The position numbers were made by a program, and so were the translations under genes. A stretch of DNA of 64,000 bases from Avena insularis (taxonomy: Eukaryota > Streptophyta > Magnoliopsida > Poales > Poaceae), in assembly GCA_023614405.1 (NCBI GenBank), contig CM042685.1, positions 231,053,661 through 231,117,660 on the forward strand, in the 5' to 3' direction. The notes below the pieces were generated by a model. That model was not told where the DNA came from, did no database searches, and saw nothing but the letters and a program-made list of their open reading frames with translations. Shown in pieces: positions 1 to 10,036 of the stretch (the first letter of the stretch is position 1; each line of letters starts with the position of its first letter).

Positions 1-940
1 TTTCTAAGTAGGACTTGCATGGAATTTTGCTAAGTATAAACTATGCCATGGGAAAACCTAGTAGATTAAACCTTAGTAGAAATTTCCTAAGTTAATATTC
101 CTACTACTATCATGCTTAGCTTAGCTAGTAGAAAACAAGGGTGGATTATATTCATGCTATGGAATATTTCTAAGTCAAGGACTTGTGTTTTGTTCAATAA
201 AAAAACTAAGTGAATGAAACACTTGGGTGGAATGGAAGGAATGGTTTGTGTTGAGTGGTTATACAAGGCCCATTTCTATGGTTTACCTTGTGTATCTCAC
301 TTGTGGAATGCCACCCAGGAACAAGGAGATTTGAGATGTCAAATGTTGAGAATCCTCAAGTGCAGCCACTTGGCATTATGGGCTCTGCCTGGATCATATA
401 GGTTGCAACAACTTAGCCAAATGGATAGTTGGTGGTAGGGGTTTGATAGGTTGGATCGCGTCCATTCTGGTCTAAGGGAAGGCTTCTGAAAGATCTTGTC
501 TTGGTGAAACCAAGTCTTGTGGGGAAAGTGCACCACCTCTGCAGAGTGTAAAATCTAAGTACTTAGCCATGTCCCTGGTAAAGGACAATTTGAGCATCAA
601 GACATGGAAGCTATCAAGAATCTCCTCATCCCAATTTCTAAGTTAAAAACTTGTGGTTGAACAAGGGTTGAAGGATCACCAATTTCTATTGGGAGATTCC
701 TTGGGTGATTTTTGACAAACAAAAGCTTAGTGTTTTTCAAAAGATAAGGAAAATCTATTTTGAGCAAAGCAAGCCTAAGTTCCACTTAGCCAAATGCATA
801 TAGATGATAGACTCCACTATAAGTTGTATTATGACCTTTGTTTCTTGATATTACATCTTAACTGTGGATGCTAGCTATTGATCCAGGGACTAGCATTGTA
901 AACAGGGATCTCTACCTTATTAAAGGTTGGGATCTCTACA
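1..940 (+). mobile_element. Element B: 3' terminal part of a Gypsy-type LTR
   Basis: This is the last 940 bp of an LTR, truncated by the window edge. Its terminal 120 bp or so is a diverged reverse complement of the LTR terminus of element H (compare 32929-33060): the blocks around the phrases for 'tagtccctggatc', 'gctagcatccacagttaagatg' in two parts and the final CTCTACA are shared. It ends in CA at 939-940 and runs straight into LTR sequence of element A, so it is the outer end of a 3' LTR or of a solo LTR inserted into the 5' LTR of A. AAAAC at 941-945 would be the right target copy; the left copy is outside the window. ORFs here are short and unconvincing. Confidence 0.75.
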
Positions 941-1229
941 AAAACACTTGACAGAATTCCCATGTGTCCTCGAGAACGTTTGGTCTTTATAAGTATTCCC
1001 ACCGTCTTGTCCTTTGCTAAGAAAGGATTGGGCCACTTCCTACGTTTGTTATTTATTACTAGCTCTTTGTTTTGTTGCCTTATCAGAAAACCACTAAAAA
1101 TCCGTTTGCTAAGTATTTACAGAGATTTCCTGCTCCATACCACTAGTCAACACCTTCTGCTCCTCGTTGGGATCGACACTCCTATTTATCGAAAGTACTG
1201 CAATACACCCCTATACTTGTGGGTCATCA
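941..1229 (+). repeat. Element A, 5' LTR (3' portion only)
   Basis: It matches 7793-8081 with roughly 7% differences and ends in the same GGGTCATCA. The rest of this LTR lies left of element B, outside the window. Confidence 0.88.
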
Positions 1230-1240
1230 AGACTATTTTC

Positions 1241-1258
1241 TGGCGCCGTTGCCGGGGA
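1241..1258 (+). promoter_or_regulatory. Element A primer binding site (tRNA-Asp type)
   Basis: TGGCGCCGTTGCCGGGGA lies 11 nt after the LTR end. It is the usual cereal Gypsy/Athila primer site, complementary to the 3' end of a tRNA normally assigned as tRNA-Asp. Confidence 0.85.
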
Positions 1259-1346
1259 GTGAAGCGCTATTGAAGAGTGGAACTGGTAAGGGAAACTACT
1301 ACTGTGAGTATTGCTTTTTGTTACTGCTTGTTACTTTGTTTCCAAT

Positions 1347-2257
1347 ATGGATAACCCACTTGGTTTTCTGTTTGGGAAAGCTACTACCGCTGCTAGGGTA
1401 GTAGATGAACCACCACCTGTTGAGATAGATACTTTTAATATACCTACAACTATTGTTGACCGTGTTATGGATACATATTATTTTGGGGATGGAACTGTCC
1501 ATCCTGGTGATCACTTGCTTTTTATCCATGAATTATGTGGGTTGTTTAAGTGTGTAGGTATCACAACTGAACAGGTGAAGAAGAAGTTACTCTCCATATC
1601 CTTGAAAGGGAGAGATGAAGAATGGTATAAGCTGCTGAAGAATGGACAATCCATGGAAGGGAGGAAATGGCTTCTCTCTTTTACTCGAAATTCTATCCTC
1701 CCAGTGAGATTCATAAGGATAGAAATCTGATATATAACTTTTGGCCTCGTGATGGAGAGAGTACAGCTCAAGCTTGGGGGAGATTGAAGTTACTAATGCT
1801 TAAATTTCCTATTCATGAACTCCCTAACAATATTATTATCAATAACTTTTATGCTAGGCTTTCTCTTCATGATAAAGATTTACTAGATGCTTCTTGTGCT
1901 AGATCATTCACACATATGAAGGAAGAAGCTAAATGGGATCTACTGGACCGTATTCAAGAAAACACTGAAGCTTGGGAGAATGACAAAGGAAGAAAGTCAG
2001 GTATAAACTATGATTATGAATGCATTAAATCTTTTATGGGAACTGATGACTTCTGTGATATTAGCAATGAGTTCGGTCTTGATTCCCAAAGTATTGCAAA
2101 CTGTTTTAAGGCCTTTGCCTCTTACATAGAAATTCCCAAGAAGAAGTGGAACAAGTACCATGCACCTTATAAAGATGTTGTTAGTCATTTCATGTTAGAA
2201 GTACTCAAGTTTGTACTACTAATCATATTGTGTCTGAACCTTATGTTGAGAAAATAA
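1347..2257 (+). pseudogene. gag: Element A gag (frameshifted)
   Basis: The start ATG at 1347 opens MDNPLGFLFG and runs about 128 codons in one frame to 1730. From about 1667 the product continues in another frame. That second part carries the core of the plant retrotransposon gag domain (PF03732 type): a FYSKFYPPS segment, then RDGES..AWGRLK, then LPNNIIINNFYARL, which match the family pattern of KF.PPSK, .DGES..EAW.R and FY.GL. A frameshift near 1660-1690 and a second near 2190-2230 separate gag from protease. No CCHC zinc knuckle is visible. Gag would form the particle that packages element RNA; this copy cannot make it in one piece. Family assignment is firm at the superfamily level only. 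Confidence 0.8.
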
Positions 2258-3279
2258 CTTTCCCAGATAAGGTAAAGGAGTATTCTATGATGATTAGTGC
2301 AAATAGCAAAAGTGCAAAGAAAACGGTGGAGCCTGTTGAGCAATTGAATATTGAACCTGTGGTAGCTATTGTGAAAGACCATGTCACTAGAAATATAGAG
2401 TATGAGCACATTGTCTTCTGTGAAGACGCTTCTAATATTATCTCTCATCCTAGCAAAGCTAGAAAATCTAGTGTTCCTGTGCTTTCTGTTAAAATTGGTG
2501 ATCATTACTACTATGGTTTATGTGATATTGGTGCTAGTTCTAGTGCTATTCCTTATGATATTTACAGGGAAAATATGCATGAAATTGGTCCTTGTGAGCT
2601 TGAGGACATTGATGTGGTTATTCACCTTACTAATAAGGAAACCATTTGCCCAATTGGTATTGTAAGACATGTGGAGGTTCTTTGTGGTAAAATCAAGTAT
2701 CCTGCTGATTTTCTAGTGCTTAATTCTGCAGCTAGCAAAACTTGTCCTATTATTTCTGGTAGACCTTTCTTGAACACTTGTGGAGCTATTATAGATTGTA
2801 AGAAGGAGAAAGTTTTAACTAAGTTTGATGGAGATTCTTATGACTTTAACTTTTCCAAATTTGCTAAATCTCCTTGTGAAAATAGCTTGCCTAATAAAGA
2901 TTTCAGGATAGAACAACTTGCTTCTATTGATCCAGTTTATAACCTTGGGCCTCTTTTTGGTGATTGTAAGTATGATCATCCTTGTGATAAAATTTATTCC
3001 TTTGATGGTTATATTGTCTACTTTATTCAAAGTGCTACTGAAAGTTATTATGAGAGAGGGAAACATGGTTTTATGCTTCTCAATAATGTTAAGTTTCCCC
3101 GTTTTATGTTGAAAGCTTTGAAGTTGCATATGTTTTGTCTTCCTATGCTAGTGGCTTTTTGTTTCAACAATTTGATTTCTCATGACATTCCCATTCATAG
3201 GAAGTGGGTTAGACTCAAGTGTGTTGGTTATTTGCTTCTTGATGCTCTTTTTCACTCCAGAGTTATATCTCCTTTGTGA
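2230..3279 (+). pseudogene. pro: Element A retropepsin-like aspartic protease region
   Basis: A 349-codon open frame continues the gag polyprotein after a frameshift. At 2524-2538 it encodes DIGAS in the context GLCDIGASSSAIP, the catalytic D-[ST/L/I]-G-A motif of retropepsins in its plant Gypsy form (usually DLGAS). About 85 residues later PIISGRPFLNT matches the conserved second flap/core motif (ILGRPFL in relatives). The protease would cleave the polyprotein. The frame ends at 3279 with no reverse transcriptase behind it. The last 120 residues or so are unassigned and may be non-conserved tail. The segment is probably a relic, as it has no start codon of its own in frame with gag. Confidence 0.78.
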
Positions 3280-4184
3280 GCATCTTTGAGACTTTCAAGC
3301 CTAACTTAAAGGCAATAAAGAAAAGTACTTGTTAGGAGATAACCCAAGAGTTTTGTGGAGTCTTTGAAGTTATTACCTCTGTAATAACCACTCCTTATCC
3401 TTTTTGTTTTGGTTTTTGTGTCAAGTTCAACTACTTTTGTGAAGTAGAGGAGTTGTGAAAAGTGGTTGTCCTAGGACAGATTTATGTGCTCAATTGTAAA
3501 AATTCGTGAGGGAGCTCAATATGTTGGATGGAGCTGTATTTTTTTGCGCTTGTTATCCAAGTTGTTACCCAACTTTCATTAGTTCTGCACTTTTTTATTT
3601 GAGCAACAGAAGGTTTTCTAAATAATCAATCTTTACCTGCTGGTTTGTTTTGATAGATTTCTGTTATCATTTGCATTTTCCTCTTATAAAAGCCTTTGTT
3701 TTGATGGATTGCAGTTGAAGTGTGTACCTAAAGGTTAATTGTTTTTGCTTACACTAATGCTGCCATTGAAGTTTGTGTATTGCCTTGAGCGAAAAGGAAT
3801 TTCCAGGGGAAGGAGAAAAGGACTCTGCAGAGTTCGTCTTTGAATTGGTAAAAGTGGTGAAAACAGAAGGTTCGTGAAACCCCAATCTTTTTATATTTTT
3901 GATGTTTTAATACATAAGGGAAGTTATGAGACAGAACATAGGAGGAGACGACGTCCGGGGTGGACAAACCCACCCCAGGCACGGGCCCCTGCCTGGTCGC
4001 GCCTGGAGGGGGTGTGCCACCCCCGAGCCTCGACTCTGCCTTGTTTCCATGTCAAAACCTTCCTTATGCTTTGAAACTTCATAATATATACCCCCCGGAT
4101 CCCCCGAGTTTCTTGCATCGAGTTCTCGTCGTGTTTTCGTTTCGATTTGTATCTGTCAGGAAATCTTCTCAAGTTTAGAGCACC
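3280..4184 (+). other. Element A non-coding segment after protease
   Basis: No gene is seen. The first 500 bp (3285-3780) aligns with the segment that follows the ORF of element C (9375-9940): both have CCTAACTTAAAGGC, TAATAACC..TCCTTATCCTTTTTGT and GTAAAAATTCGTGA. The remainder (about 3800-4184) is absent from C, is GC-rich around 3950-4030, and carries a TATA-like AATATATACC at about 4082, just upstream of the accessory ORF. Confidence 0.7.
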
Positions 4185-4637
4185 ATGGTCTCCGCCAACG
4201 ACAAAGGAAAGAATCTCGTGGAGGAAGATGATCCTCGCAAACCCAAGGAGGAGGAGATTTTGGTAGGTTATGGAGACATGTAGGAGGATAAGAAACCGGA
4301 CACCCACGCTACCATCACAAGCATTGGAGTGGTGGCAACCCCCATCAAGCTAAAGAGTACAGCACGGATGTCTACAGGAGGGAAACCTCCACGTCATATC
4401 CTCTCTCCACGGACACTTCCTCCTTGTACCACTCGTTATAACCATGCATGGGAGGAACACACTAAGAAGGAAGAGTGGGGAAAGAATAGCAAGGACTGGA
4501 ATTCTCGGTCCGATATGATCATGAACCACATTGAGCAAAACTCGGAGTTGATTCGTACTCTAACCTTTGAGATTGAGGAGTTGAAGAAACTTATTGAAGA
4601 GCTTATCAAGAGAACACCACAACCACCGAAGGAGTAA
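4185..4637 (+). pseudogene. Element A accessory ORF, one in-frame stop
   Basis: An ATG at 4185 (context CACCATGG, favourable for initiation) opens a frame of 150 codons ending at 4637, interrupted only by TAG at 4281-4283. The product starts MVSANDKGKN, is acidic and charged for the first 30 residues, basic and Pro/Thr-rich in the middle, and ends in a 35-residue segment with heptad character (residues about 105-140, HIEQNSELIRTLTFEIEELK onward), likely a coiled coil. It does not resemble gag, protease or envelope that I recognise. It is preceded by a TATA-like box and a 100-bp leader, so it may have its own transcript. Immediately downstream at 4672-4688 is a PPT-like AAGCTTGGGGGGAG. Function unknown. 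Confidence 0.55.
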
Positions 4638-6558
4638 TTTGTCATCAGGTTTGGCATCCCCTTGGCTTGTTCCAAGCTTGGGGGGAGTGTCGCGATATCA
4701 CCACCATTATCTTTTACCTTTTTAGTGGATTCATATCTTTGGTAGAGAAGTTATCTTATAGGTTGGTTTGCATGTGGAAGTATATCTCCTTTAGTTGGTT
4801 ATCTATGTATCCCTTGGTGTGAGTGCCTTTATTGGAATTTTAATGAGAAGTTTCATCTTTTATTTTTTGCACTTCTTATTTTAGTTTGCAATCTCTATTA
4901 TATGATGGATCTTGTTGATCAGTATTGGCATCACTTTGGGATCATCAAGTGGATCTAAATTTGTTTTGGCAAACCGGGTTCTGGTCAGTAGCAATACTTT
5001 TTGAGGTTTGAAAGAAAAAGAGAAAAGCTTACAGGTATTTTGTATCATTTGTTTTCTTTCTTGTTGGCTCATAAGCTTAGTATTCTTTATTTAAGATCTT
5101 TTGTGTCTTCAAGGAAGATTGCATGTTTGGCTTTATTACTTGTATGTTTGCTTGTTTCTTTCAACTCTCTTGCTTGCTACCCAGCCTTGCTAGCCAAAAT
5201 TCTGTTTTGAGAAGACATACTTCTCATGTTTCCAAACCCTTTGAACCAAAACCTTTGTCATTTGTGTCCAGCATATCTACCTAGTAGCTTTTGTTATTCC
5301 AAGCAAATTTTCAAGCTTCATATACCTTTCGAATTAAAAAGTATTTTGTTATGTGAAAACTAGTTAGTAAAGCTCTCACGAACTTGATGGCACACCTTAT
5401 TTTCTTGCCCCTAATAGACTTGAACCATTGTGCCATCTAAGTTGTATATGCTTGCATCTATATGTTGGAATTAGCATAACTGTGCTGTCACGGGGAACGT
5501 TTTCAACATTGCACCTGTACTTTGTACTCAGTTGATATCATGCTCTTTTGTCTATGGATATCAACGGTGTGAAATATAGAGGGAACTTGTAAGTCCATGG
5601 AGTTTGTATTTTGTGTTAGAGAAACGCCTGGGCCGCTAGCCTAAGCCATGCCTAATCATGGTGGAAACTTGCAGCATCACCATAGTGAGCTATCTATGAA
5701 GCATCCTCAATAAGAATCTATACACATGGTAAATAAAAAGATCGCTGAGATGCTCATTGTCTGCTTGCCTTGTCATTTTGGTTATGGGAAAGCTCCTATA
5801 CCATGTGCAAGGGGTACCCCGTTGGCGGTTCTCTATGATACGCATGTACTTACAATGACAAGAACTTACCTGTGACTAAAATTGAGTAGCATGAGGAGTG
5901 GCCCTCATATTCAAGGGACATGAGATTGCCAACTTATATTTCGTCAAGCATATACTCCATATTTGTGCACTTTAACCTTAATCATCTCAAGATGCCTATG
6001 ATAGGGGCAATGAGGGCTCAAAGCTAGTAAGTACCATAATCTTTTGGAAGCTCTTTATGACTTGTAATCCCTGCTACCCTCTATGAAGGGACCTTTCTCC
6101 TATTTTCCAAGTTGAGTCAGTAAACCTACTTCCTCTCTATCTCCAACAAGCATTTGAGTTGTTGTGTTTCAAGCATTCATATGGTGATTTATTCAATCAT
6201 GTTATTTATCTTCATTCTTTGCACAAAACTCTTATTTATTGAGTATTACTTTGAAAGCCTTCATTGAAAAAACCTTTTTGAGCAAAGAGTGCTCCTGTTG
6301 TAAAACTTCTACAAAAAGCTTTTTGTGAAACTGTTTGTCAGCTGTTCTCTGACCAGGAACAAGAGTTTGCCAATTCCAATTATGATTTATCTTTATGCAC
6401 CTCTATTGTGACTGTTGTACTTGTTGCAAGCTAAGTTATATAATGGTGAGTTGCTTTCTTCTATGAGTTGTGCAATGGTAAGTGTGATGCTTCTTGTCTG
6501 TATTATTTTATCGACACTTCACTCCATAAACCTGTGGACATGTTTACTGAGCTCAGTT
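4638..6558 (+). other. Element A 3' non-coding arm
   Basis: No ORF of substance is present. Nucleotides 5345-6120 are clearly homologous to 22381-23190 of element C (both contain AAGCTCTCACGAACTTGATG, GTTAGAGAAACGCC, AAGCCATGCCTAATCATGGT and ATTGCCAACTTAT). Such conservation without coding capacity points to a structural or cis-acting role, or to recombination between families. Confidence 0.75.
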
Positions 6559-6578
6559 TTCGCTTGGGGACAAGCGAA
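6559..6578 (+). promoter_or_regulatory. Pre-PPT hairpin of element A
   Basis: TTCGCTT - GGGGAC - AAGCGAA: a perfect 7-bp stem with a 6-nt loop, extendable by two G-U pairs. It ends 19 nt before the 3' LTR. Equivalent hairpins occur at the same place in C, D, H and J. Confidence 0.7.
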
Positions 6579-6583
6579 GGTCT

Positions 6584-6597
6584 AAGCTTGGAGGAGT
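6584..6597 (+). promoter_or_regulatory. Element A polypurine tract
   Basis: AAGCTTGGAGGAGT directly abuts the LTR start (TGATACG) and is the expected plus-strand primer region. It is less pure than a typical PPT. Confidence 0.6.
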
Positions 6598-8081
6598 TGA
6601 TACGTCCAATTTGCATCACCTTCGTATATCATAATTTACCTCTATTCATTGACATATGTCTTATTATGAGGTATTACTTATGTATTTTCCACTGTTTATG
6701 CATGTTAGATGATTCTTGGAGGATGAACTGCCGGAGTCTGGATTCTGATTGAAAAGAAGGCATATTGATGCAATTTCACGAAGATCAGAAAAATACCAGA
6801 AAAATATGGGAAAATATTATTTTTCTAGAAGATTGAGGAAGCCAGAAGGAGGTGCGAAGAAGGGCCGCAGGGGGCTCACACCCTCCTAGGGGCGGGCCCA
6901 CCTGACCCCGCGCCTAGGACAGGTGTGGCCCACCTGCCTGGCTCCTGACTCCGCCCCTTCGCCTATATCTTCCCTATGGAACCCTAATACGAGGGGGGCG
7001 ACCACTGATAGATTTCCGCCGCCTCTATGGGGCGGAAAACACTGAGAGAGAAAGATCTCTCCGGCAGACAGATTTCTGCCGGGGGAATTCCTTCCCGGAG
7101 AGGGGAGATCATCGCCATCAACACCGTCATCAAGCTAGGCTTCATCGGGATCATCATCATCCACACCATCATCTCCACGCCGTCCCGCTATCACAATTAT
7201 GTTGGATATTTATTTAGTTCTTAGGGGAAACTTCCCCGGTGTTAATTACTGTTGTAGTTGATGCTTGTGAGTGGAACCATTGGATTATTGTTTATGTTCA
7301 AATTGTTATCCATTATCATATCATCTTTGATCTTGATCCATATGATTTCTTGTGAGTAGTTCTTCTAGTTCGTGAGGACATGGGAGAAGTCATGTTGTTA
7401 TTAGTGGATCTGTGTTGAGTTATTTTTCAATGGTTTAATATTTAAGTTGTGGTTCTATTCTTCTAGTGGTGTCATGTGAACGTCGACTACATGACACTTC
7501 ACCATTTATGGGCCTAGGGGAATGCATTGTGTATTTGGCTACTAATTGTGGGGTTGCCGGAGTGACAGAAACCTGAACCTCCGTTAGGACACCTTTGCAC
7601 AAGGGAGCGTAGGATCTCAGAGTTTAAGGTCGTGGTTAGATTTATATCTTAATTACTTTTCTGTAGTTACGGATGTTTGTAGGGGGTTTAATCACAAGTA
7701 TGTATTAGTCCAAGTAAGGTCGGTACATTAGCACAAGTTCACCCACACAACACTTACAACACCAAAGAAGAGTACTCAGCTATTTGAAGCGAAAACACTT
7801 GATAGAATTCCCATGTGTCCTCGGGAATGCTTGGTCTTTATAAGTATTTCCACCGGCTTGTCCTTTTCTAAGAAAGGATTGTGCCACTTGCTGCGTTTGT
7901 TCTTTACTACTTGCTCTTTGTTTTGTTGCCTTATCAGAAAACCACTAAAAATCCGTTTGCTAAGTATTTACAGAGATTTCCTGCTCCATACCACTAGTCA
8001 ACACCTTCTTCTCCTCATTGGGATCGACACTCCTATTTATCGGAAGTACTGCGATACACCCCCTATACTTTTGGGTCATCA
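6598..8081 (+). repeat. Element A, 3' LTR
   Basis: 1484 bp, beginning TGATACGTCC and ending GGTCATCA. GC-rich 6850-7120 is followed by a TATA-like CCTATATC near 6962. The small ORFs inside are not believable genes. Confidence 0.88.
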
Positions 8082-8465
8082 TATTGCCCAATTGTAATTT
8101 GTTCACCCAACATGCTATTTATCTTATGGGAAACACCTCTAGTGAACTGTGGACCCCGGTCCATTCCTTTACCATTGATATTCCATCGACTGTTTACTTT
8201 ACGCAATTTCTATCTTCCACACTATATGTTTAATCCTTTGTTTTCAGCAAACCAGTGAGATTGACAACCTCACTGTAAGTTGGTGAAAAGTTCTATGGTT
8301 TTGTTGTGCAGATTCCAAGTTGCTAGCAACACCTTGGAGTTGTTTCCTTACTCCTACTGGTTCGATAACTTTGGTTTCATAATTTAGGGAAAACTTGCTG
8401 TTGTGCTCATCACACCTTGCTCTTGGGATGTCCCAACAAGCTGTACGTCAACCGAGCCACCATCA
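8082..8465 (+). repeat. Element C, 5' LTR (3' portion)
   Basis: 384 bp, homologous to 24818-25200, ending in GCCACCATCA like the 3' LTR. It is cut on the left by the insertion of element A. Confidence 0.87.
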
Positions 8466-8473
8466 AGTTTTTT

Positions 8474-8491
8474 TGGCGACGTTGTCGGGGA
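8474..8491 (+). promoter_or_regulatory. Element C primer binding site, degenerate
   Basis: TGGCGACGTTGTCGGGGA lies 8 nt after the LTR end. It differs from the element A site at two positions, both inside the tRNA-complementary stretch. It is followed by a leader (8492-8742) with no gene. Confidence 0.75.
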
Positions 8492-8742
8492 GATAAGGAT
8501 AGCTTCAATGTCTTCCTCCTCGTCAAACATATACTGGGAGAAAGAGGATTCTTGCAAGGGGAGTCTCTCACAACCAATCTCTTTACTTTGTTTTTGTTTT
8601 ACTTAGTTTATTTTGCTTTATTTTGCTTGTTTCTTTTTTATATTAAAAACACAAAAAAACAGTTTTGTCTGGTTTGTTTCTCTTATCAAAAACAAAAAAA
8701 TATTAGTTATTTTTGTAGTTGTCACCTTGTTCTTAGGTCACC

Positions 8743-9369
8743 ATGTTGATCCCTAAGTTCACCCTGAATGACCTTTTAATAGGTAGTGGCTCTATAATCG
8801 GGAAAGATAATATTGAAGAATTCTTTAATCATGTTAGTAAGCATGAGGATATTGAGGATAGATCCTTAGCAGAACTTGCTCTGAATTATGAAATTGTTGC
8901 AGCTTCTTTAGTTCACATGTTGGAGGCTAGGTTTGTTAACCTTAACCCCATGATGCAAGTAATGTTTCTTAAACTTAAGGATATTGAGGATACTGAAAAG
9001 AGAGATTTTATTCTGGAAACTTTGCTTAAAGAATTCAATGATGTTGCTAAAGAAACTAGAATGGTATTTGATCGTTTCAATATGCTAGGTTCATGTGCAG
9101 ATGTTATGGGTACACTAGGAAAGTTGGACAAAACCAAACCCAAGGATGAAGAGGAAATTAAAATACCAATACCTTTTAAACTTGTAGGAATGCATGAAGC
9201 CTTAGAAAAGAATTTTGATTGGATTGTTCCTGAAAACCCGTTTGATGAAAATAGTGAACCCAAGAGTACTAAGAGAGGGTCCTCTAGAACTTATTTGGAT
9301 GAGATACCTTGCCTTGTTGAAGAAATTTATGGTATTGATCTTAATGCTTCCTCATTTGAAAATACTTGA
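8743..9369 (+). CDS. Element C single ORF, 208 aa, unknown family
   Basis: An uninterrupted frame opens with MLIPKFTLNDLLIG 277 nt after the LTR, the position gag normally takes. The product is mildly acidic and mostly helical in character: residues about 20-110 are rich in Leu/Ile/Glu/Lys with spaced hydrophobics, followed by a charged Lys/Glu linker (about 128-142), an IPIPFKLVG stretch and a Ser/Lys-rich segment before a conserved-looking C-terminus. I see no CCHC knuckle, no DSG/DTG protease motif, no catalytic triad, no signal peptide and no membrane span. I do not recognise the family. It is intact although C is old and neighbouring element ORFs are broken. It may be a divergent capsid-like gag or an accessory protein of a non-autonomous family. 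Confidence 0.6.
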   Translation: MLIPKFTLNDLLIGSGSIIGKDNIEEFFNHVSKHEDIEDRSLAELALNYEIVAASLVHMLEARFVNLNPMMQVMFLKLKDIEDTEKRDFILETLLKEFNDVAKETRMVFDRFNMLGSCADVMGTLGKLDKTKPKDEEEIKIPIPFKLVGMHEALEKNFDWIVPENPFDENSEPKSTKRGSSRTYLDEIPCLVEEIYGIDLNASSFENT

Positions 9370-10036
9370 TTCTTGTTTCCATGCCTAACTTAAAGGCGTT
9401 AAATAAAAATACTATTGGGAGATGATCCAAATTATTTTTATTCCAGTAAGTTTTTCTTTTGTTGAGTATTTAAAGTTATTGCTTCAGTAATAACCTCTCC
9501 TTATCCTTTTTGTGTGGTTTTTGTGCCAAAAATAACCTCTAATGAGAGAGAAGTAAGAATTGGAGAAGTTGCTGTCCCGAAACTGATTTCTGTGCTTCAC
9601 CGTAAAAATTCGTGAAAACTCCCATAATGTCGGATTGAGCTGCAATTTTTTGTGTTTATGTCCCAGGTTTCTATCTAACTTTAATTAGTTCAACACTTTT
9701 CGATTTGAGCAACGGAAGATTTTCAAAAAAATCGGTATTTACCTACTGATCTGTTTTGACAGATTTCTGTCATTATTTGCATCTGCCCCTTATAGGTTTC
9801 TTTTTGAGTTCTCTTTGATCACTTGAGATTTTAAAAGAAGTTTCTACAGTATCTTGTGTTTTAATGGAAGTTTTACTTGTGTTGAAACTGAACCCAAAGA
9901 CGTATTATCTTGAATACACTAATGTTGCTAATGAAGATTGTGTGAAGTTTTGTCTAAAGGAATTTCAAGTGTAGGGGAAGAATGATGTGATGAGATGAAG
10001 AATGGACAAAGCTCAAGCTTGGGGATGCCACCCGTG
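9370..10036 (+). other. Element C interior, non-coding, left of D
   Basis: No gene is seen. It aligns with 3285-3780 of element A. A PPT-like CAAGCTTGGGGATGCC occurs at about 10014-10029, a few bases before the D insertion. Confidence 0.7.
10032..10036. repeat. Target site duplication of D, left copy
   Basis: CCGTG, identical to 21387-21391. Confidence 0.9.

Larger units (their letters stand above)
941..8081 (+). mobile_element. Element A: Gypsy (Athila-like) LTR retrotransposon with gag-protease only
   Basis: Order: partial 5' LTR (941-1229), tRNA-Asp-type primer site (1241-1258), decayed gag (1347-2257), aspartic protease (2230-3279), non-coding arm, extra ORF (4185-4637), non-coding arm, hairpin and polypurine tract (6559-6597), 3' LTR (6598-8081). 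No reverse transcriptase, RNase H or integrase is visible, so it is non-autonomous. It is inserted in the 5' LTR of element C; the right target copy is probably TATTG (8082-8086). The 289 bp of 5' LTR still present differs from the 3' LTR at about 20 positions by eye, making it one of the older insertions here. Family names such as Sabrina or WHAM are possible but I cannot assign one. Confidence 0.85.
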
